Shown here in pieces: positions 22,024-33,582 of a DNA stretch of 64,000 nucleotides. Below the pieces are notes generated by a model that made no database searches, was not told the DNA's origin, and was given only the letters and a program-made list of their open reading frames with translations. This DNA comes from Skeletonema tropicum (lineage: Eukaryota > Bacillariophyta > Thalassiosirophyceae > Thalassiosirales > Thalassiosiraceae), in NCBI GenBank assembly GCA_037178625.1, contig CM074133.1:3658001-3722000 (forward strand). The letters are read 5' to 3'. Numbering within the stretch: position 1 is the first letter of the stretch; each line of letters opens with the position of its first letter. The position numbers and the translations under genes were made by a program.

Positions 22024-22911
22024 ATGTCGGTCGAAACATCAAGTTGTGCTTCATGCGGCGTCGCAGAAATCGATGAGATTAATTTAAAGGAATGTGGTGG
22101 TTGTGATCTCGTTAATTATTGTAGCGATGCGTGTCAGAGAGATCATAAATCACAACACGAAGAAGCGTGCAAGAAACGAGCGGCCGAATTACGTGACGAA
22201 TTGTTATTCAAGCAACCGGAAAGTAGTCATCTTGGCGACTGCCCGATCTGCATGTTGCCGCTACCGCTTGATATTGCAATCTACCATTTATGAATGTTGC
22301 AGCAAAATAATCTGTCGCGGCTGTAAGCATGCCAATATGAAGCGAGAGTTTTTGGAACGGAGAATTCATCCATCATGTCCATTTTGTCGAGAATCGCTGC
22401 TCGCAACGGATGAAGAACGTGAAGATATGAAGCGAATGATCCAGTTGCATTGCATCAAGAGGGATTTGAACAATACGAGAAAGGCGATTATATTACTGCG
22501 TTAGAGTATTTGACAAAGGCTGCACAATTGGGGAGTGCGGAAGCACATTGTAGACTAGCCGTCATGTATACTTTAGGACATGGCGTAGAGAAGGACGAGG
22601 GGAAGAAAATACATCATTTGGAAGAGGCTGCCATTGGTGGCTACCCCGAAGCTAGATTCGGCCTTGGACTCTGTGAACTGGAAAATGGCAATCCAGACAG
22701 AGCAGTAAAACATTGGACCATCGCCGCGAAACAGGGATTTGATCAAGCAATCAAAAAGCTGATGTACGCATTTAAAGGGGGTTTCGTCAGCAAAGAGGTA
22801 CTTGCTGCTACTTTGCGTGCACACCAGACAGCTGTAGATGAAACCAAGAGTCCGCAAAGGGATGCAGCCGAAGAATTCTATCGAATTCAGAATCAACGGA
22901 TCAATTGTTGA
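22024..22911 (+). pseudogene. MYND/RING-like/Sel1 gene B, two frameshifts
   Basis: The ATG at 22024 opens an intact MYND finger (CASCGVAEID, YCSDACQRDHKSQHEEAC) and the first CPIC of the RING-like part. Near 22280 the frame shifts: the next segment (YECCSKIICRGC, CPFCRESLLATDEE) is in another frame. Near 22435 it shifts again, at a place where sister genes carry about 20 extra bases, and the Sel1 repeats (ALEYLTKAAQLGSAEAHCRL, HLEEAAIGGYPEARFGLG) and C-terminal segment run to TGA at 22909-22911. Apart from the two indels the protein resembles its relatives closely, so inactivation looks recent; base-calling errors are an alternative. It forms a segmental duplicate with the 36.2-38.5 kb region. 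Confidence 0.75.
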
Positions 22912-23214
22912 TGTTTATATCGTAGTGTAATTGATCAAACTCAGTCAGAATTTAATATTAGGAGTACTCCTCAATAAACCCTTTCTTTCTGAGAGTGTGC
23001 ATGAAGATTATTGACACACTCCTCAGGATGACTTGAGCTCAAATCAACTCCATCTTGATTCTTTTCTATGAAGTAATGGTAATGGTGCGCTGAAGAGAAA
23101 TATTGTAGTCGTTTTCTTTTCAAATCAAAGTCTATAACGTTCTCATTTTGGTTTGACGTGAGAGTAGATAGTGAGTGGAAATGGTGGACAAGAACGATTC
23201 TTTATGCTTTGTGT

Positions 23215-23990
23215 GGAAACCGGCAACGCAGAAGTTGACGACATCAAATTGAAGGATTGCAGCACTTGTGATCTTGTTTGATATTGCAGCGTTGAGTGAA
23301 CGTGATCATCACCAATCGAATTACAACGAACCGTGAAAGAAATGGGCGACTAAATTACGTGACGAATTATTATTTAGACACCCAGGGAGTAGCCACCTTG
23401 GGGACTGTGTCCCTTGCTGGTTGAACCAATCTATTGTTTGCCCATGCCGGTTGAACTGTCAAAATCTTTTACAAATTGTTGCAGCAAACTCATATGGAAA
23501 AAACGAGAGAGGGAAATGAGGCTAGAACACACGTGTCAATTCTGTCGAAAAGCTATGCCCGAGACGGATGAAGAAGTCAACGAACTAGAATGAAAAGAGT
23601 TTAGGCGAATGACCCGGTTGCGATGCTCGATGAAGGAGCCGCGCAATTCTGCAAGAAAGGCATGATGCAAAGGCTGCACAATTGGGCGATGCCGATGCCA
23701 TTGCGCATTTTAACTGACAGTTATGTATCATGATGGACAAGGCATGGAGAAGGACAAGGGAAAGGAAAGGTACCATTTAGAAGAGGCTGCTATCTGCTAT
23801 TGGCGGGCATCCCGGAGCTAGATCTAGATGCCCTCTTGGAGGTGGAGGTAATGAATGGAACAATGGCAATACTGAGAGAGCAGTGAAACATTGGATCATC
23901 GCCTCCACATAGGGTTGTGGTTGTGGCGTATCAATCAAAGAGCTGCTTGATGATCCACCTCTCTCCACACAGGGATGTGACTTATCAATC
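23215..23990 (+). pseudogene. Decayed MYND/Sel1 relative, copy 1
   Basis: Fragments match the family in order: GNAEVDDIKLKDCSTCDLV-like sequence, the ELRDELLF-like acgaattattatt segment, the cattctgtcgaaaagc version of CPFCR, HDGQGMEKDKGKE..HLEEAA, and AVKHWIIA. Many stops and shifts intervene. The same ruined gene, with its own private changes, lies at 37490-38215, so it was already broken or diverged when the segment was duplicated. Confidence 0.65.
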
Positions 23991-24099
23991 AAAGCACTGA
24001 TGGACGCGCAGAGAAGAGGAAATTCAAAGCAGTACTGTCACCAGCAACACAACGACGAAGAGTAGACGTTTTTCGAACCCTTAATGCCCTAACCCTAAC

Positions 24100-24265
24100 C
24101 CCAAACTCCTCTAAATGTGGTCTCATGCGCCTACGGCGGCATCCAATTGCTCGATTCATTTTCGTCGACGACCCCGGCGAGGCCGCATGAAAGATCACGA
24201 AGTTAGCGAAGATAGACGCGTATTTGATCTTCGGGCGCAACGACCAACGACCCCTATCTTTATCT
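24100..24265 (+). pseudogene. Fragment of a small gene family (PYGG..RRF type)
   Basis: The stretch tgtggtctcatgcgcctacg to about 24180 corresponds to 38280-38350 and, in reverse orientation, to the start of the minus-strand gene at 24350-24748 (reading MWA, PYGG, LRRF). It is shifted and short. A telomere-like ccctaaccctaacccc lies just upstream at 24086-24101, probably by chance. Confidence 0.45.
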
Positions 24266-24296
24266 TGCCCCAAGACAAGGATTTGAGTATATCAGT

Positions 24297-24297
<1 letters not shown>

Positions 24298-24331
<34 letters not shown>
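24298..24331. repeat. (GATA)n microsatellite
   Basis: About eight perfect gata units lie between the gene fragment at 24100-24265 and the minus-strand gene at 24350-24748. Confidence 0.9.
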
Positions 24332-24349
24332 TATTTTAGTTGCTACTCT

Positions 24350-24748
24350 CTAGGCACTAGTGCCAGTTGAGAAAGATGAACTTAAACCAGGCGGAGCTCG
24401 GGCTGGTCCCGAAGGCGCCTGTGCCTGCTGGGCAGGAATTGGTCGACGGATGTGGAACGCGAAGGCTTTGGTGCAAGCAAGGCCAAACTGCTGGAGGAAG
24501 TGAATTTTGGGGGTGGGCGCCGTGTAGGAATGACCGTAGAATTTCTGGTCAGCTGGTTTGGAAGAGGACCAGGAAGAGTTTGCGAGAGGGAGGATGCCAT
24601 GCGGGGCCGAACTTTGGAGGGAGTCGAGGTACATCTTTGCAGCTTGGGGCCAGTTGGCGGAGAAGGAGAGTCGCCGAATCGGATTGTCACCGAAAAGGAA
24701 TCTGCGGAGCATTGGGCCCATGCCGCCGTAGGGACATATTGCCCACAT
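24350..24748 (-). CDS. Hypothetical protein, 132 aa, member of a local family
   Basis: The minus-strand ATG at 24748 begins MWAICPYGGMGPMLRRFLFG, followed by RRLSFSANWPQAAKMYLDSL, which looks like a helical domain, and a Pro/Ala/Ser-rich tail. Degraded relatives of the first 25 residues lie on the plus strand at about 24110 and 38280 (reading MWAQPLRRHPMLRRF). The frame is open for 133 codons and may be one exon of a longer gene. No known domain is recognised. It lies just outside the right-hand MULE terminal repeat, so it is probably a host gene. Confidence 0.4.
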   Translation of the reverse strand: MWAICPYGGMGPMLRRFLFGDNPIRRLSFSANWPQAAKMYLDSLQSSAPHGILPLANSSWSSSKPADQKFYGHSYTAPTPKIHFLQQFGLACTKAFAFHIRRPIPAQQAQAPSGPARAPPGLSSSFSTGTSA

Positions 24749-25322
24749 TTGGAGGTGTTTGGCGTCGGTGTGGAGGGTTAGTGATAGGTAGGTAGTACTA
24801 TCAGGTGCTCAATCATTGATGGCGTGACGCCCGGCGTGAATGGCGAGCATTGGCGTGACGCCCGTGCGTGAAATATCGTATTGACGTCACGCCGCTGCTG
24901 ACGTGGTTTGGCGTGACCCAACGCAAGGGTATATGCAAAAACCGGAGGAGAATATAATTGGTCCACTCGTTGATCCATTTGATCCATGATCCAGCATTTT
25001 TTTAAGAAAACGGGACAGGATTGCAAGAAACTGTGCCAAAAAATTTTCATAACCCTAAATAACTGAATGAAAAATGTCCTCAAAATGACTCTAGGCTAGA
25101 CTCGATTTTTGCGAGATGGCGCGGGAGAATCCTCGTACAATGTAATGTGGCGCGGAAGGAAACAGTGACAAAGTGTTAGTTCTTAGTTCTTCTTAGTACG
25201 GCATCAGGCAGTGAGGGCATAAGTTGTTGTTGTTGTGCAGCAGTTTAGGTGGAAAAAGCAGTATGTAGCGGCAAGTCGTTGTTATAATAAAATGTTTACC
25301 CCCCTACATTATTTGTGTTACT

Positions 25323-26360
25323 CTACTGATTAAGTTGGCGTCTTCTTAACACCTTTCCAGTGAGGCTAACGAATGCTTCAGGGGCTTCGAAGGTAGCGTA
25401 TGCATCTGGAATTGCAGGAAAGTCAATATCATCATAGGTGGGAGGAATATCTTTATTCTCCATGACATTCTTCAACCTAGTGACTTGTTGATCCGTCTCC
25501 ATATTAACTCCGTTTGCGAAAGCCACAAGACCTGGGTGACGACGAGAAAAAACGTTGTTAAAACGGAAGTTGTAGCGTTCGAGGCCGCAATTGCTACGGG
25601 AGCACAGTCGATAATTAGCTTCGTTGGAGACATATTCATGAAGATTCCATAAATCAAGAACCCCCTTTTTCAACAGCCACTGCCTGTTGAATTGTGTGGG
25701 TTGTTAAGAAATTGTGTGAGGTTGTGGTATTCAATCTGAAGCAATGAACAATCAAACAAGACAACTCACTTTTCGATGTACGTCAAAAATTCAACCATAA
25801 GCTTTCTGCCGACATCCGAAGCGATCCATTGCTGCACTGGTACGTTTGGACCATTCTCCACGGCAATATCAGTAGCGCCATAAAATACGACACGACTTCC
25901 TTACGGAATCCCATCGAGATCATCTTCTTACGAATTGCCTGCTTCCAATGAAACAAGCAACCGATGAGACGAGCGTTAGGGAAGCAAAAATTGATAGCGT
26001 TGTAGAGTCCACTTTCGAAATCAACTCCAATTGTCTTTGGATCAAACTTATGATTGAGATCTTCCTCCATCATTCGAAACACCGCGATAACAGCTCGGTG
26101 TCTTTCCAGTCATCAACGCGTAGTAGCATGGAAGATAGATATCATAAGTTTGGTCGAAGATCATGACGATGAGGCACTGGTAGAATGGGCTTGGTGTTGA
26201 GGAGAAAGTGCCGTCAATGAACTACTTAAGAAGAAAATGTTATGTGAGGCGAATATTATTCATATCAATAATAGCAAAAATAAATAAAGAGGAATGCACT
26301 CACAACTTGCGATTGGTTCACTTTCAGTCGATCCATCAATGCCTTCTTCGTAAATGTGGT
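25323..26360 (-). pseudogene. MULE transposase, with introns and frameshifts
   Basis: Reading the minus strand: a segment ending KKALMDRLKVNQSQV, an 82-nt GT-AG intron (26303-26222), then FIDGTFSSTPSPFYQC with the first catalytic Asp. After a frameshift near 26110 it continues GVDFESGLYNAINF with the second Asp and the typical C-x2-H (LIGCLFHWKQAI). A second frameshift near 25865 and an 86-nt intron (25769-25684, GTGAGT to CAG) lead to WNLHEYVSN, NCGLERYNFRFNN (candidate catalytic Glu) and HPGLVAFANG, ending at 25323. The order and motifs fit MULE transposases. The two shifts make this copy inactive unless they are sequence errors. Confidence 0.75.
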
Positions 26361-26929
26361 GGATTCTTCAGCCCAGCAGCAACGGGAGGAGGAGGAGCAG
26401 CAGCAGCATCGGGATCAAACGTAGACGCCCATTCTGGAGGATTCTTCAGCCCAGCAGCAACGGGAGGAGCAGCACCAGCACCACGGTTGGGATCAGACGT
26501 AGATGCCCATTCTGGGGGATTCTTCAGCCCAGCAGCAACGGGAGGAGCAGCAGCAGCATCGGGATCAAACGTAGACGCCCATTCTGGAGGATTCTTCAGC
26601 CCAGCAGCAACGGGAGGAGCAGCACCAGCACCACGGTTGGGATCAGACGTAGATGCCCATTCTGGGGGATTCTTCAGCCCAGCAGCAACGGGAGGAGCAG
26701 CAGCAGCACCAGCTGAAGGAGCAGCGGCCCATTCAGGCGGATTTTTCAACCCCACGACAGCTGCTCCTCCTTCGGGCGGATTCTTCAACCCCCCAGCAAC
26801 AGCGGCATCTTCAGGCAAAGACTCCGACCCTGCAACAGATGGTGCAACATGAAGTGAAATTGGTGAGTGTTCGACAAAATTGGTGACCAAACAAGCAAAA
26901 CAGCACGCAAACGGGCATAGGCGGAGCAA
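26336..26929 (-). CDS. Proline-rich tandem-repeat protein inside the MULE
   Basis: A 197-codon minus-strand frame contains seven copies of a LKNPPE(W) unit; five have the form AAGLKNPPEWAS(T)-x-DP with spacers alternating between NRGAGAAPPV and DAAAAPPV, i.e. a DNA repeat of about 78-84 bp between 26360 and 26800. It probably represents the N-terminal part of the transposase protein or a separate MULE-borne protein; the transposase frame just downstream (TKKALMDRL) is offset, so a splice or frameshift separates them. No known domain is recognised. The alternating repeat types suggest duplication of a two-unit block. Confidence 0.4.
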   Translation of the reverse strand: MLRLCPFACCFACLVTNFVEHSPISLHVAPSVAGSESLPEDAAVAGGLKNPPEGGAAVVGLKNPPEWAAAPSAGAAAAPPVAAGLKNPPEWASTSDPNRGAGAAPPVAAGLKNPPEWASTFDPDAAAAPPVAAGLKNPPEWASTSDPNRGAGAAPPVAAGLKNPPEWASTFDPDAAAAPPPPVAAGLKNPPHLRRRH

Positions 26930-27280
26930 ATCTCATCATCTCTAACACGTTCTCAATCATCGCACCATTCTGTGATAAGTAGCAAGAAGTATGTAAAACA
27001 CTGGAGGATGGCGTCTCTACTGTGAACACTGTGTGTTTTATGAGCAATTCGAACAATGCGGCCAACAAAAACGAGCGCTGGATCAATCTGGACCAACCGT
27101 TTTTTTTCCAACTACTAAAAACGCACTTTCCCGCCAGAACAGACAGGGACACCTAATGCCACTCCAATGACCTGGAACAAAAACCGGCACTCATGACACT
27201 TTCTCGACCCCTTTTCCACCGGGACCCTCTTTCTTGTGCGCCTGGATCACTGGATCAAATGGATCAACGAGTGGACCAAT

Positions 27281-29757
27281 AATACAATTAACCCAAAAAC
27301 CCTGAGTAGCTTGTGTCACTCAAATGTCGGATTGGTCTTGCAGGATTAGAGTTGTGAAGTCATCGGCAGATGGCAGGCGGAAGGTCATCGGCCGGCAGAT
27401 GGCAGATGACAGATGACGCCTTCAATCTTTGTAGTTGCATCGCTTGCTAGAGATGAAAAGTGAGCAAGAAAGTGGATCGAGGAAAATGAACAAGAGAGTG
27501 TTCGAGAAAGTAGGCTAACCTATTCTCTAGAGAGATAGAGCGATACGCGAGAAGGCAAAGGCGAGAATAGCCAAGCTTTGATGTTCCTCAAGATCCGCAG
27601 CCTATGAATGCCAGGCGCTAATAATTTCCAGCTTGCCACACTCCAAATCCATTAGAGTGCGCGGCGACAATTGTAGAATGCACGCGCTTCAACAATTGTG
27701 ACGCCCGGCATGATGACTCGTCTCAATGAAGGACAGTTATCAAATGCAATTCTTTCAACTTTTTTGACTTTATCGTGACAGATTATTTCAATGATATTGC
27801 GATGGTAATTGAATGCTCTTCGCCGAACGACTGTGACGTATGTTCGCCCACTGCGCGGAGAAAAATGTATCTAACAAAATTATTATCGCCTTCGTCCGAC
27901 ATGATTGAGTTAGTAGGAAGATATTACGATTACAACGATGCGTTAGAACGAAATCAAGCTTCCGACTGACAATTAACACCTTCAAGGCAAAGCTGAACCA
28001 CACGCAACTGTAATATATCTAACACAAGGCATGAAGGCATGATGGCCATCACTCCGTCCAGAATCTGCAGAACAAGAGTTAGTATGTGAAATCTTGACCG
28101 CTCGGTGCTCCTCAGGTCACTAACGTGCTATTATTCAGTACCGAACGCTTTCGTCTGCCTCGTTAACCAAAATCGTTTGGGTTCGTTTGGACATTCTGTA
28201 TGGCCCTGTGGACCCCCTGCTTAGTTGTACGTGGGCTGGATTTGGGGGTAAAAGTACGGTATCGTAGGGGGATGGGGGGCAAAGCGCGTTCTTTATTTCG
28301 CTCAGATTGCTCTATTTTCAGCGGATTCGGGGTTAGCCCCTGCTAGCAGAAGAATATCTAGCCCCGTGCCGTGGGCGACAAATCTTTTGCTCTCTCGAAT
28401 TCTCACTATGAACCATGAGACGTCACCATAAAATAATGGCTATGACGATGATGTGTTCATAATTAATATCAAGCAACAAGCAGGCGGTGGTGACGACAAC
28501 AGGACAAGCAAGAGGCGGCAGTACCAAAGGTTAGTTCTTCTAATTTTATTATATTCACTTTGGCAAATTGATAGGAAGCAGAGAAGAGAAAGGGAAGAAC
28601 ATGGTATCGTAATTTGTTTGGAAAAGTTAATGGCCTTATGGAAGGTCGCCCTCTACTTTGGTGGTTGTAGAGTGCTCGTCTGCCTCAAAGTCTTACATTC
28701 AGTGTAATATTGTGGTCTTCATGGTGTGTAAAGGAACTGTGCGAGCTGGCGTTCGAGTTGTTCAACCCTCTGTGGGCTGTGTATCAGCTGGCGCGTCACC
28801 CCCGGATGTATCGACACGTCTCCATGAATGTACCATCCTTTGATCACGAGATAACGTCCCCCTTCAAACATTTTATGCATCATGTGATTCTCTTCTGACG
28901 GTGGTTGTGGTCATATATTTATTTTGTGGTGTCTATTGTCAATGCCTCGTCACATATTATCCTAACCATATATTTATTTTGTGGTGTCTATTGTCAATGC
29001 CTCGTCACATATTATCCTAACCATCCATGATTCATATTTTGTCACCCATAGGCAGCCAAGACAAATCGATACCTCGCTCTCTTATTATATTATTATTATT
29101 GATCGAAAGCTACAGTTTCAGCGGGGGAAGATGAAGATCGGAAGCTTCTAAACTTAACCAATGAGAATATCTTTAATGATCCTCTCGACAGGCACAGGGG
29201 GATCCAGGATGGTGATCATAGCATGGGGGACATGAAGAGCAGCAAATCCTAAGGATCCCTATTGATTGGGACTTCTCCCACCTCTAGATCATATTATCAA
29301 GACGTTACTCCAACAAAAGCCTGATCACGATGTCGATGTGTATCTATATGGCAGCGTTGAGAGAGCTTACGATTCTTTCCGCCCTGGAGCTGGAGCGGAT
29401 GTTGCGGATCAAGCTCCAATTATTGTTGCTATTACCCTGCCGACCGGCCGAGTCCTTACTCGTTTAGTTGGGAGACTAAACAATCAAACGTCGGAGGAAA
29501 AATTGCTATCAATCAGTACCAAACGGTTTCGTCTGCCGTGAAGCAAATATTAATCGTTTCGAATATACTTATACTTATAGGATGACAGCATTCAATGACC
29601 AATGTAGTACTATATCTTTCTTGATTCCTTCCTTCATCGTCTACGTTGCAAGTAGCTCTGTGTCTCGTCCAAGCTAAAGGCACAGAACCTTCCACGCACT
29701 CACTTTTACAGCACCGCAGTCTTCAACAACAAAAAGCATCATGAACAAGACTTCAAT
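27281..29757. other. Intergenic, no supported gene
   Basis: Only short frames. A fragment at 29266-29541 (91 codons, with no ATG and directly after a TGA) reads LDHIIKTLLQQKPDHDVDVY and shares its last stretch (ccaaacggtttcgtctgcc) with a diverged copy near 28145, so it is probably repeat-derived. Simple repeats of agatggcag occur near 27370-27415. Confidence 0.4.
28912..29021. repeat. 55-bp perfect tandem duplication
   Basis: The segment beginning catatatttattttgtggtg is repeated head to tail with a period of 55 bp (28912 and 28967), with no differences that I can see. It is in non-coding DNA. Confidence 0.85.
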
Positions 29758-30197
29758 TTATAGCTTCTGGAATTGGAATACTTTGAACCTACCCACGTTC
29801 ATGACACGACTCCAAGACGGGCCGTAGCAAATCACTTCCTCGATGCAACGTGGAATAAGATCAATGATAATCATTTTGTGTTTGGCTCGTGAAAACGCTA
29901 CGTTGAGACGGCGAAAGTCTTGCAGCAATCTCCCCGACTTGCCTTCGTCATTGCTCCTAACAAGAGAAATGATCACCACTATTTATCTCTTCCTTGAAAC
30001 CGATCAATTTTGCTCAATTCAAGCCCACTGTTGTTCATCAAATTAAGACTGTCTTTTAGAGCACGCAGCTGAGATCGGAAGGGCGTAATAACACCAATCG
30101 AAGTCAGTGATAGGCCGCAACCTGATAGCGCTCTAACGCATTGCTCCACTAAAGCTGTTTGTTTCATTACAACCATTGGGACAATCGACCGAACCAT
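29758..30197 (-). pseudogene. C-terminal fragment of a DNA2-like superfamily 1 helicase
   Basis: The minus strand reads SIGVITPFRSQLRALKDSL, then KIDRFQGRDK, then, after a 2-nt shift near 29978 (aaa ta gtg), VVIISLVRSNDEGKSGRLLQ and DFRRLNVAFSRAKHKMIII. These are the classical motifs Va/V and VI of the UvrD/DNA2/Upf1-like SF1 helicases, and the RSNDxG..G.LL.D.RRLNVAxxRAKHK spelling is closest to DNA2. The Walker A and earlier motifs are not found in frame upstream (30200-30530 shows only an unrelated-looking frame), so this is a fragment or a decayed copy. The frameshift at the end of motif V supports that. An intact nuclease-helicase gene would be expected elsewhere. Confidence 0.65.
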
Positions 30198-30497
30198 TGC
30201 GTTATTGTTTGGCCAATTCTATTGCATATTGGCATTATTGATGCAAACATCATTCTTCCTTCCATTCACAAATTAAGCAGCCAAAAATTGTGCTGCATAT
30301 ATCGCGGTAATAGACCAAACGCCCGATTGAGACTGAGTCGACAGCTTCCTCGCACAGAGAAGTACCAATCACGTGTGTTGACATCATCTGAGACGCGTTT
30401 AATGAACTCAGCTAGAGAGCAAACGAGCATAATAAGTTTGTCGAGTCTTTGCGAGAACTTGTCGTCACGGGAGCGGAGTCAAAAATGTAGACAATGA

Positions 30498-31376
30498 TAG
30501 TTTGAATCTGCTAGTGCCGTATTTTGATGCCATGTTCATGTTGATCAGTGAGTTTAGAGACGCAGTTTCAAATACGGCAACAGGAAATTGTATATTGACT
30601 ACATTATTGGATGCTTCGTCCGTAGGGGTGCTCCTCGGCTTGTGATTTGGGTTCTCATGGTCAATAATAAATCTAAATAATATGAGAGGAGCTAAGTCGT
30701 TCGGTCGGTCGGTCGGTCGGTCGGTCGTTCTGTCCGGGCCCTTTGGCGTGTCCTTTGGCCTTCACGGGCATTTTCGATCGACTCTTTCTTTGATTGGCTT
30801 GATTTGACCCCTTGCCCCCCCCGTTTTTAGAATTTTCGATTGACACCAACATTAAGAAGGAATCCGAGAGTGGGTACTAACTCTGCCAAATCATACTAAC
30901 AGTCCTGTAGAATATTATTTCACCAAATGATTTACATCTCGCTCTAATTTCTTCCTACCTGTCTTCAATCGTTTCCACACGTTCACATTAAACCTCTTCA
31001 TAGATAATCCCTCTCACATAAATCAATATTCTGTCTCAGTAATCACTACACAGCATTCGTAGAAGGCAATGTACAACCTTTATTACATAATTATTAAAGT
31101 GTTACATAACGTACTATTTGAATACTGCTATGTATATAAGTAGACACAATCAATATCGTAGTAGATAGCCGGTGCCTCCTCTCTTATTTAGAAAACCCGC
31201 GCAGCGGCTAGACGAGCGTCAGCGAGGCTAGTAGAAGTAATAAGTAAAAAAGTTGCTAAGTGATGAAAAACTCCATACTCACGGAATTGGCAGCTCCGTT
31301 ACCCAAAAAACTCCAGTGTGACTCCGCAAAAAAATCATATTATTCCTACGTAGAATTTTTTGTCCCACTACTGCAG
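30498..31376. other. Intergenic with a tetranucleotide repeat
   Basis: No coding signal. A (TCGG)n microsatellite lies at 30701-30727, followed by a poly-C/poly-G patch near 30815. The segment cagcggctagacgagcgtca (31204-31223) is locally GC-rich. Confidence 0.5.
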
Positions 31377-33160
31377 GAAATAAATCAGAGCTGGCTCTGA
31401 TTTATTTTTTTGCGCGCGCCCCGCATCAACTAGCAAAACACTAACAAAATAGACAAAACAACCATGTGAGCATACCCTCCTAGAGCGCACCTGTAATCGT
31501 ATTGAACCCAAACCAAATACGCGGAATGTCTTGAGGAGATGTATCCGAATGCAAATATAATTTAGGCGACCGAATTATATTGAGACGATAAAGAGTTACA
31601 GACGTACAAAAAGTGCCTATTTTCGCCAGGCAATTCTAGTGATTCTATGTATGACGCATGCGTATATGAGCACCTATGAGCACCTATGCAGCTGCTTTAA
31701 AGCAAATAGTGTATCCCTACGGTTTTTTGTGCGTATTTTTATCGCGAGAAGAAATGGCGGGAGGGAAAAACCCGCACTTAGAAAGAGTAAGTAAGTACAT
31801 AATCTAGCTAACTTACTCGTAGAATAGATACCACCAGCAGATCTTGACCATGGTAGACCATGTTGATAAAAGGCAATTGGAGCCTACGCACTATGCAGAA
31901 TGCTTCTATATCCAGAACCAATGATCATCAACGTCAGCAGGTATCATGGGCTTGCTATTACTATAATTTCAACTGATACTTTGTCCTCGATGGCGTTGAT
32001 AATACCTCTACTTTAGAGTAGAAACATGCTGGAATGAAGATAAATCTTTGCATTATATGCAATTAGGTGCTCTGGACAATGAATTGTATACATTTCACAG
32101 TGCCTTATTGTACTTAATACTATTGTGGATAATTCGATTGACGATCATCACATTTTATAACCAAATGGGCGTTGTTTCAGCGTTGTGAATAATTTTCACA
32201 TTTATTTCCCACAAGTAGATATCATTCATCATTCACTCCACTGTCCATGATGAACGGCTACTTCCCACACAGTACTCTCCAGTCCCCCTCAGTTCGCACT
32301 ATTTTCGCCACAATCCAATAATTAAACATGAAATAACACTAATCTTCTCCGTGTTTGCAGAAATAATACGCGCATTTTTGAGTTGCCCTTCTGAAGACGA
32401 CGTGTTGACTCATCATAAGAGCGATAGTTGTGTCCATTCCACAAGCCCAGAGCATCCATAATACTTTATTGTTCAATTTGGCTGCCCTCACTATCGTGTG
32501 CTGGCCATCTAAATCATTTCATTTGTCGATGATCGACGATTATTATTGTGGCCGGAAAATAATACCGAGCGGCGATTATCGAATTCAGCATGAATACAAG
32601 CCCAAACCGAAGGAATACTGGCACCGAACCATCCCCATATATATAAAGTATCATCGCGTGATGAAGGGGAGACGAGACGGACGTTTATGGTTGACGTAAT
32701 CATCACCACAACTGCTTGGCGACGGCTGAAAAAGATGATGGCCGGTGCCGTGTAATGAGGCTACACAACAACCCCACACACACTACCGCGGCCCAAACCA
32801 ACGTTCAACATTGATCATATTGGTCCAGTTGATGATCCTGATGCAGGGGTTAGACGGTTGGTGGCGCCTATGGCGTCCATTAGCGGCACATTGCTAAGTG
32901 AGGTTATAACCCGCACATAGATTCTAAATGAGGTTATAACCCGCACATAGGGGTAGGTAGGGATATGATGACTCCCAGCGGATTAATCGAAAGGTAATAA
33001 CATGCACTATCAACTTATGGCCGGTGCAGGTAGGTGGAGGGTCGATGTTGCGGCGTAGTAGGGCGTAGAGGAGTCGAGTTTTGTGTTTTGTGCGTAGTTT
33101 GTTAGCAAAAAGCAAAAATAGCTGGCTCTGATTTTTTTCCAGCTCTGATTTAATTTTGGC
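31377..33160 (-). mobile_element. MITE-like element interrupted by about 1.2 kb
   Basis: 31377-31690 and 32920-33160 match, in order but inverted, the two halves of the compact element at 35526-35998 (shared words include tatgacgcatgcgtatatga, atgatgactcccagcgg, cgaaaggtaataacatgc and aacaaccatgtgag). The left end carries a perfect inverted repeat (aaataaatcagagc, tg, gctctgatttattt). About 1.2 kb of unrelated AT-rich DNA (31695-32920), which ends with a 30-bp direct repeat of aggttataacccgcacatag, separates the halves. No protein is encoded. Confidence 0.55.
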
Positions 33161-33340
33161 GGTAGCCCATGCACCGCTTCTGTCGAAGGTATGAATATGT
33201 AATCGTAATATAATAATCGAGCACCCCTGCCCATTGCAGCCCTGAAAGCGAGGTGAATAGGTTCTATTCATTGATCGTGGAGTCTATTATATCTTGTGGC
33301 TGACGGCGATAAATATATACATTAGTAGCGGTGGTTCAAT

Positions 33341-33582
33341 ATGGGCGACGATAATGGCAATGAGGTAGACACATTCTGTTGTGCTTCGTGCGGTGTTGCA
33401 GAAGTTGATGACGTCAAATTAGTTCAATGCGATGACTGCGATCTCGTCAGATATTGTAGCGATGACTGCCAGAGGTATCATAAAGCACGCACGAGGAAGC
33501 GTGCAAGAAAAGAGCGGCTGAATTACGTGATGAATTGTTATTCAAGCAACCGGAAAGTACTCATCGTGGGGACTGCCCAATT
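33341..33582 (+). pseudogene. Partial MYND gene fused in front of gene C
   Basis: An ATG at 33341 preceded by agtagcggtggttcaat (the family leader) opens MGDDNGNEVDTFCCASCGVA and a nearly complete MYND finger (YCSDDCQRYHKA). A 2-nt deletion relative to sister genes then shifts the frame; the rest of the segment up to GDCPI is readable in the original frame and joins directly, in frame, to the ATG of gene C at 33583. The structure is a truncated tandem copy. Without the deletion the product would carry two MYND fingers. Confidence 0.7.

Larger units (their letters stand above)
24957..27280 (-). mobile_element. MULE (Mutator-like) DNA transposon, 2.3 kb
   Basis: The ends are inverted repeats of about 38 bp: attggtccactcgttgatcc at 24957 and its complement ending at 27280, with one gap near the inner end. 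Between them lies a minus-strand transposase gene of the MULE type. No convincing 8-11-bp target duplication is visible (flanks aggagaatata and aatacaattaa). Short GGCGTGACG-containing repeats lie outside the left end (24806-24915). Confidence 0.75.

Noticed and set aside
24086..24101. Telomere-like ccctaaccctaacccc
   Set aside because: Only two to three imperfect units within a duplicated segment; too short for an interstitial telomere claim.
26208..26852. 214-codon plus-strand frame with SGGFFSPAATGG repeats
   Set aside because: Antisense shadow of the LKNPPEWAS repeat on the minus strand of the MULE; no upstream coding signal.
29266..29541. 91-codon frame reading LDHIIKTLLQQ
   Set aside because: It has no ATG and follows a stop directly; its end is shared with a diverged repeat near 28145.
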